Assembly: GCA_026874595.1 (NCBI GenBank)
Contig: CM049309.1
Span: 39,695,079 to 39,759,078, forward strand
Reading direction: 5' to 3'
DNA length: 64,000 nucleotides
DNA from: Sipunculus nudus
Lineage: Eukaryota > Annelida > Sipuncula > Golfingiida > Sipunculidae
Shown here: positions 58,901 to 64,000 of the stretch, piece after piece
Layout of the letters: every line of letters starts with the position of its first letter
Position numbering within the stretch: position 1 is the stretch's first letter
Notes under the pieces: model-generated
What the model was told of the DNA's origin: nothing
The model's input: only the letters and a program-made list of their open reading frames with translations
Database searches by the model: none
Program-made: the position numbers and the translations under genes

Positions 58901-60999
58901 TTCGCGCTTTAAGAATAAACTATAAAAATGAATTTCAAAGATTTCAACAAAAAGGATTCGCTGAAACATGCGTCATATATGGGAAATTATCCCTATGGCA
59001 AAAGCGGTTACTAATACATTCGCCAAACATCCGAACTGGAACACATCAGCAACCGTCTCTGGTACAGGTGGTTCAAGACATTTCTGGAGAGAAATTATTC
59101 CATGTTGTGTTTCCTCCAATCCATTGTCAATAAGAAGAGGAATGTTAGGTCCTTACTCCTAATACAAATTGCCAGTTAGTGATATTGTCAATTAGATGAG
59201 ATTTTTTAGTCCTGACTCCTGATACCATTTGCCAGTTACCCTAATTGGACATGTTCTCCAAATGTGTGGGTTTGATGCACCAAGGCTTCATCAGTTGAAT
59301 CTTATTCATTTGAAGACTCAATGTTGTACTCCCAGTTTGCTTGAAAAAAAGGCATTGTTGACAGTTTGCATAAGAAGAATACCACTGGAGGTGAAGACAT
59401 ACCTATAGAAAACAGAACACCTTGGTACCTTTAGAAAACAGAAAACCTTCTAGTGTATATACGTATTGTCTCACTCAGACACTGCAACACACTAGGGCAT
59501 GACTGCTGAACTACAAGCAATCTGCCAATAGTTGTCGATCTACTTTTAACCAACATTGCAATGCGTCTTCCTCTTGCACACACTGAAGGTTCTTAGCTTC
59601 CCTTTCTCCTCTGGATCCTACATGGGTTACTCTGCTGTAACTAATCTCTCTCTCCTATCGCTGCCTGCTTGCTCAAGTGCACTCTCCTCCTACTCCATAG
59701 AACTGGCGAGACATAGTGCTGTCTTGGTAACATGTAACGTGGAACTCTCCTCCGAAGAATGGTATTACTGCTCTAAATACACTTGCCACATCAGCTCGTC
59801 TCGTATGGAGACCTTTTGCGGAGTGCATGGCATTTTAGCAACATTTTTTCCAAATTTTATTGCTGCTACAATGCTGAAAAAAAGAGGCCATAAGAGGTCA
59901 TTTTGTTGGTCAATTTTTTTTCTACACCATGATCGTACTATTTTTTAAAGCTGAATGTCGCTCGCTCGGGAATAATGATCAACTTCAATGTTGATAGATT
60001 CAAGAGAGCTATTATCTATATGCTTTGCGAAGGCATGAAGCAAAACAAACAATCAAGCATAAAGCTAACCAGCTCTGAAAAAGCTGCCTTTCCCTGTTGA
60101 AGACTGCAGCTGGCTTGAATGCCCTGACGAAAAAGTCAGAACCAAAAGTCATTACTGTTTTGTGAAGAGGAGCAGGAACAAAAGCTACTATAACATTTGA
60201 TGTATATGGTGTATAGCGAGTACTCAATTGGTTTAACGTCTGCTTAACAACATGACAATAATTGCAATCTTTTTGAATCTATTGCTGTTGTGACTGCATT
60301 ATTAGGAACTAGTAGTTGCCCTAGCGACAATCCACCAGTACTTCAATTATACATAGACAGCAATGTGGCCTTCTGAAACATCTTTGAAGCATCTTTGCAG
60401 TATGAAATCTTGAAAAAAAAAATTATCCTGAAACGTCATGCACTCTGCGATAAACAATATACGAGGTATGCTGGCTTGACAGGTGTCTTTGAAGTAGAGC
60501 ACAGTTCCATGTATCACGTGATAAAGACCTTTCAAAGATTAACACAATGTCTCCTCCCAGGAAATGTTTCTTGAAATGTTGACATTCATTATCATACAGT
60601 TAATTTTGTTTGTTAGTAAGGTGAGAAAAAAAATGCTTGTGCATTGCATTTAATCACAAGTCTTTAAATGATTTTCGATATAGGCTTTTTGTAAATCAAG
60701 CATAGCGAATGAATACACCTTGCAAAATCTAGTCATGCAGTAAACCAGATCCTCTTCACCATGAATGTGCATGGATTTTAGCATCATATATGGATTCTTC
60801 TCTATGGGACTCCCAGGCAGAGATACCAGCAAAGACTATCATATTTCTTAAATTTAACATGCCCGCCAATCAAAATTTATGAATGCATGGAATTTTGATT
60901 AGTGGAATCCCTTATGTCACAGGCATAGGTATTGCCACTATAGTAATTGCTCCATGGTGCTCACAAGAGTCCATTTTGAAATCAAATATGTAGTTCAGG

Positions 61000-61620
61000 A
61001 ATAATTTTGAACAAGCATGGCAATACCTTTAATGGATTCGCTGGTATCACCAACATGGATGTTGATACCAATTTAAAATCTTATTCCATGCGCGCAAGTT
61101 CCGACATAAGCAAATACGGATTAAAAATGGCGGCCAAGCAATAAAAATAACGGGAATTGGTTTGATTTTTATCTTGGTATTACAAACATGGATGCTGTTA
61201 CCATTTGTTTTCTTCTACGTTGCTCATAAGAAAATATATATGAGCAAATGCGGATTAATAATGGCGGCCATTTTGAAATTCAATATGACGGCCTAACCCA
61301 ATGCATAGCAATTATGGCAATGGCTTTAATGGAGTCACTGGTATCGCAAATATGGATGTTGCTATACCATTTGTACTACTCAACAGTGTTCAAAAGTCCA
61401 GATATAGAACAAAGTATGAGGAATGGCGGTCATTTTGAAATTCAATATGGCGGCCTAATCGAATCTGTAGCTAGAATGGCAATGGTTTTAAAGGAATCCC
61501 GGGTATCGCAAACGTGGATGTCGCTGCCATTTATATTACTCTACAGATCTCAGAAGTCGAGATAAAAGGCAAAATATAAAATAAAGTGACGGGCGGCCAT
61601 TTTGAAATTCACAATTGCGG
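61000..61620 (+). repeat. Right inverted arm of the foldback-like element, copy B
   Basis: About four units of ~160 bp, with CAAACATGGATG-type landmarks near 61050, 61181, 61346 and 61508. Counterpart of 14565-15030. Confidence 0.65.
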
Positions 61621-61804
61621 CTGAAGACACGGCTGGAAAAAAATGCAACTGATATTTTTTTAATCAGCAACCTGAAATTGACAAAGTTAGCAAATAAAAT
61701 CCATATGACACGACAATCGATCTGGAATACATAACAGACTGTACTAGATGTGCAACTAGCTTTTTAACACACAACCTCCTTTTTTTGTGGGAAAATAAAT
61801 TGAA

Positions 61805-63979
61805 AAATGTTTTTCATTCCAAGAATTGGGTTCAGTTTACACAAAATCTATATTGCTCACCCTTTTTATGGGCAAGTGTGTTATATGATAATACCAGCTG
61901 CTAAACCTGGTAAACCTGGATTTTTTTTTACCGGGGTTGGCATGAGATGACAAATATTTGTCAATCATTTAATTCTACATGTTAAAATAAAATATTAATA
62001 ATTTCAGTGAGATACTGTCTAAATAAGATATATACTATTATTTTTGTGGCGCTATGCTCGTGGATTGAAATTTATAGATTAGTCTGTTGACCAAGCTTGC
62101 TGACCTAGCAAATGATGATGTTTACATTTGTGAACCGGAATGGGACGCGGGGGCATTCAGATTTTCGAAGATCTTTGACTGATTACATAATTATTATTGT
62201 TAGACGTATAAGGACAGACGGATGTAAGGCAGATATGAAAGATGAACTTAATGTATTTTGAAGGCAAGGAAGCCGTTCCTGAAGAAAGAAACGGGAATAT
62301 ATGCATACCTCGTTGGTGGCGAAAGCGGATGCAATTACGGTTAAGGACTGTCGACACCTTCTTCAGTAGGTTGACGGTGGATGAAAGAGAGATTGAAAAT
62401 TCTAAAAATGTGTTTTGTAGGGAGTAAATGATGTATTTAAGGTGGAAACAAACTAAGTTAGGAAACATGCAGAGTTCAATTAATGAAATCTTGATGATTA
62501 GCCTGCGTGGCGGAGCCCTCTAGCTGTTTCTTCCTAATGATCGGCCAGGTAATGTCCTTGCTGACATTGTGTCACACGCTTGTGTTCATTTTCAATTGAG
62601 AAAGTCTATCTATGAATGTCAAGGATAAACCACCTGCCCACATTCATTCACACAGCACGATTTTACGCCGAAATCGGGTTATTTCGCCTGAGAAGTGTAC
62701 ATTACAAAAATCAAGTAAATGGAGCAAATATATAGAGAATGCATCGTCAACATCTATGCCAAATATAACCAACAGAACTTATTTGTCCGTGAAACTTTTT
62801 ATATATTGATAAACTTGTGGACCTATTTTGCGGTTTAATATTCGTGACACGGTATTGTAAATATAAACAAAAACTTATGCACTTGCTTCCTTGGATACTT
62901 TACATGATACCACAGTTTCAAGAATTGTTGAAGATGTCGGCCTAAATGCAAGTTGATAGTGCAACGTCAATTCAACATCATGCAAAAGGATTACCTGGAT
63001 AAATTTGGGGATCTCCCATTATCATATTGCATGCTGATATAAGAAATTGGTGCCAAGGGATCGAGGGTTACATGTTTTTCACATTTACTGCACTCTTAGC
63101 AATCACCATAAAATTTACGGTATTATACCGGCAGCTCAGGCTTCCATTCTTTTACTGTATTTTTTTACAGTCATGACTGTAATTTTTTACAGTATGACCG
63201 AACATTTTACAGTCAAGGCCGTAAATTTTACAGTCATGACAGTAAAATTGTCAGCTTTTGCTGTATTTATATAGGGTGACTTACATAATTATGCTTTCCA
63301 AATTGGCATAGCAAAATAAATGTTCGTATTTACTTTAAAGTTTTTTTTTCTGTACTTAAACTCTATATTAACCCTGTCCTTTAATGATACATGAAGAACT
63401 TCCTTGAGCAAGGGCACACCTTAAAGAGCATGGGGATCAAGATCTTCCATGTTCAACTCTCTACTCCTGGACAACACATACCTTCGCACACGAACACACA
63501 CACGAACACATTCAGGAACACACACTTACATACAATTGCAGTAAAAGGTATTAAGGAATATACAAATATATATATATATGTTAATAGAAACGTCAAAACT
63601 TTCATTATTTTCGCTAGAGACTTACACCAACCTCATCCCCGCCCCAAACAATTAAGATAAAATGGCGTCATTGGTTATAGTCATTTATATGAGTGTACAG
63701 GAATATGCAAAATAATAAGCGTTCTGTTTTGTTTTTATCATGTTGTCTTCGGCAATTATCGTAATTGTCCGGCAGTCACCGGAATTTGATGAATTGTTTG
63801 CTTAAGGAAACAACATTTATTCATGATTTTGTTGAAACGAAGAAGGATTTAATTTTACCGATTAGTGTAGTATCATGTGTTAATTGTGAGTTTTATTTTG
63901 CTCCATTGTAAACTGATGAGTAGAATTCTCATCAGAGATAATACACGCAGTCACGATTAAACTTTGAACTGAAAAAAAC
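61805..63979. other. Intergenic stretch, no supported gene
   Basis: Short open frames only. Contains the palindromic minisatellite at 63165-63250 and a CA-rich tract near 63485-63530. The last ~20 bases of the window match the start of the 26040 block, so another first exon may follow to the right. Confidence 0.45.
63165..63250. repeat. ~21-bp imperfect palindromic minisatellite, four units
   Basis: TTACAGTCATGACTGTAA (63165-63182) is a perfect palindrome. Three diverged units follow at about 63187, 63207 and 63229, each starting TTACAGT. Confidence 0.8.
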
Positions 63980-64000
63980 GCCTAGTACATGTAACCATGC

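Larger units (their letters stand above)
52654..61804 (+). repeat. Segmental duplication, copy B
   Basis: Counterpart of 3217-15217 in the same orientation. It lacks the three large insertions found in copy A, so it preserves empty sites for dating them. Confidence 0.9.

Noticed and set aside
62157-62468. 103-codon minus-strand frame and overlapping plus-strand frame
   Set aside because: No splice context, domain or compositional support; two overlapping opposite frames suggest chance.

Overview
The window is eukaryotic, intron-rich, AT-rich and packed with repeats: long (AT)n tracts, poly-G/poly-C runs, tandem-repeat elements and several classes of DNA transposon. The style of the repeats, including a Helitron-like element carrying a ~180-bp tandem core and mobile repeats rich in AGGTCA motifs, resembles mollusc genomes, probably a bivalve. 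That assignment is inference from memory, not something the sequence proves. Most of the 64 kb is intron or intergenic repeat.

The recognisable genes belong to one family: lengsin-like proteins, the animal branch of the glutamine synthetase type I fold. Two near-identical 1181-bp terminal coding exons lie on the + strand (copy A 6721-7901, copy B 55628-56808). Two first coding exons lie between them: an intact one at 29855-29999 and a copy at 45932-46075 broken by a 1-base deletion. The phases fit (phase-1 donor, phase-1 acceptor). Joining 29855-29999 to 55628-56808 gives 441 codons with no break, across a 25.6-kb intron. Copy A must use a first exon upstream of the window. Large flanking blocks are also duplicated (3217-15217 with 52654-61804; 26040-26640 with 40335-40420 plus 42860-43290, and again at the right edge). 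The locus is therefore a tandem duplication array that has lost or reshuffled parts.

The most unusual structure lies immediately upstream of each terminal exon. A ~73-bp unit, made of the 3' splice acceptor plus the first ~47 bp of the exon, is tandemly repeated 8 times (copy A) or 9 times (copy B), plus one partial unit each. Almost every unit keeps a pyrimidine tract and AG, and most read AG|GT, the layout of a recursive ('ratchet') splice site. A strong candidate ratchet site (CTCTCTCTCAACAG|GTAAGA) also sits inside the 25.6-kb intron at 32220/32221.

Region by region: 1-3.2 kb, repeats and a THAP-domain fragment (-). 3.2-15.2 kb, duplicated block A with SINE, splice array, exon 2A and a foldback-like element hit by a pogo-like and a Helitron-like insertion. 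15.2-26 kb, small candidate exons of unrecognised genes and a solo LTR. 27-34.5 kb, nested inverted repeats around intact exon 1. 35.5-43 kb, tandem-repeat mobile elements, one with nine AGGTCA clusters spaced ~146 bp. 43.5-47 kb, GTACCT repeats and broken exon 1. 48-50.1 kb, an inverted-repeat element. 52.6-61.8 kb, duplicated block B with exon 2B. 61.8-64 kb, repeats and the start of a further duplicated block.
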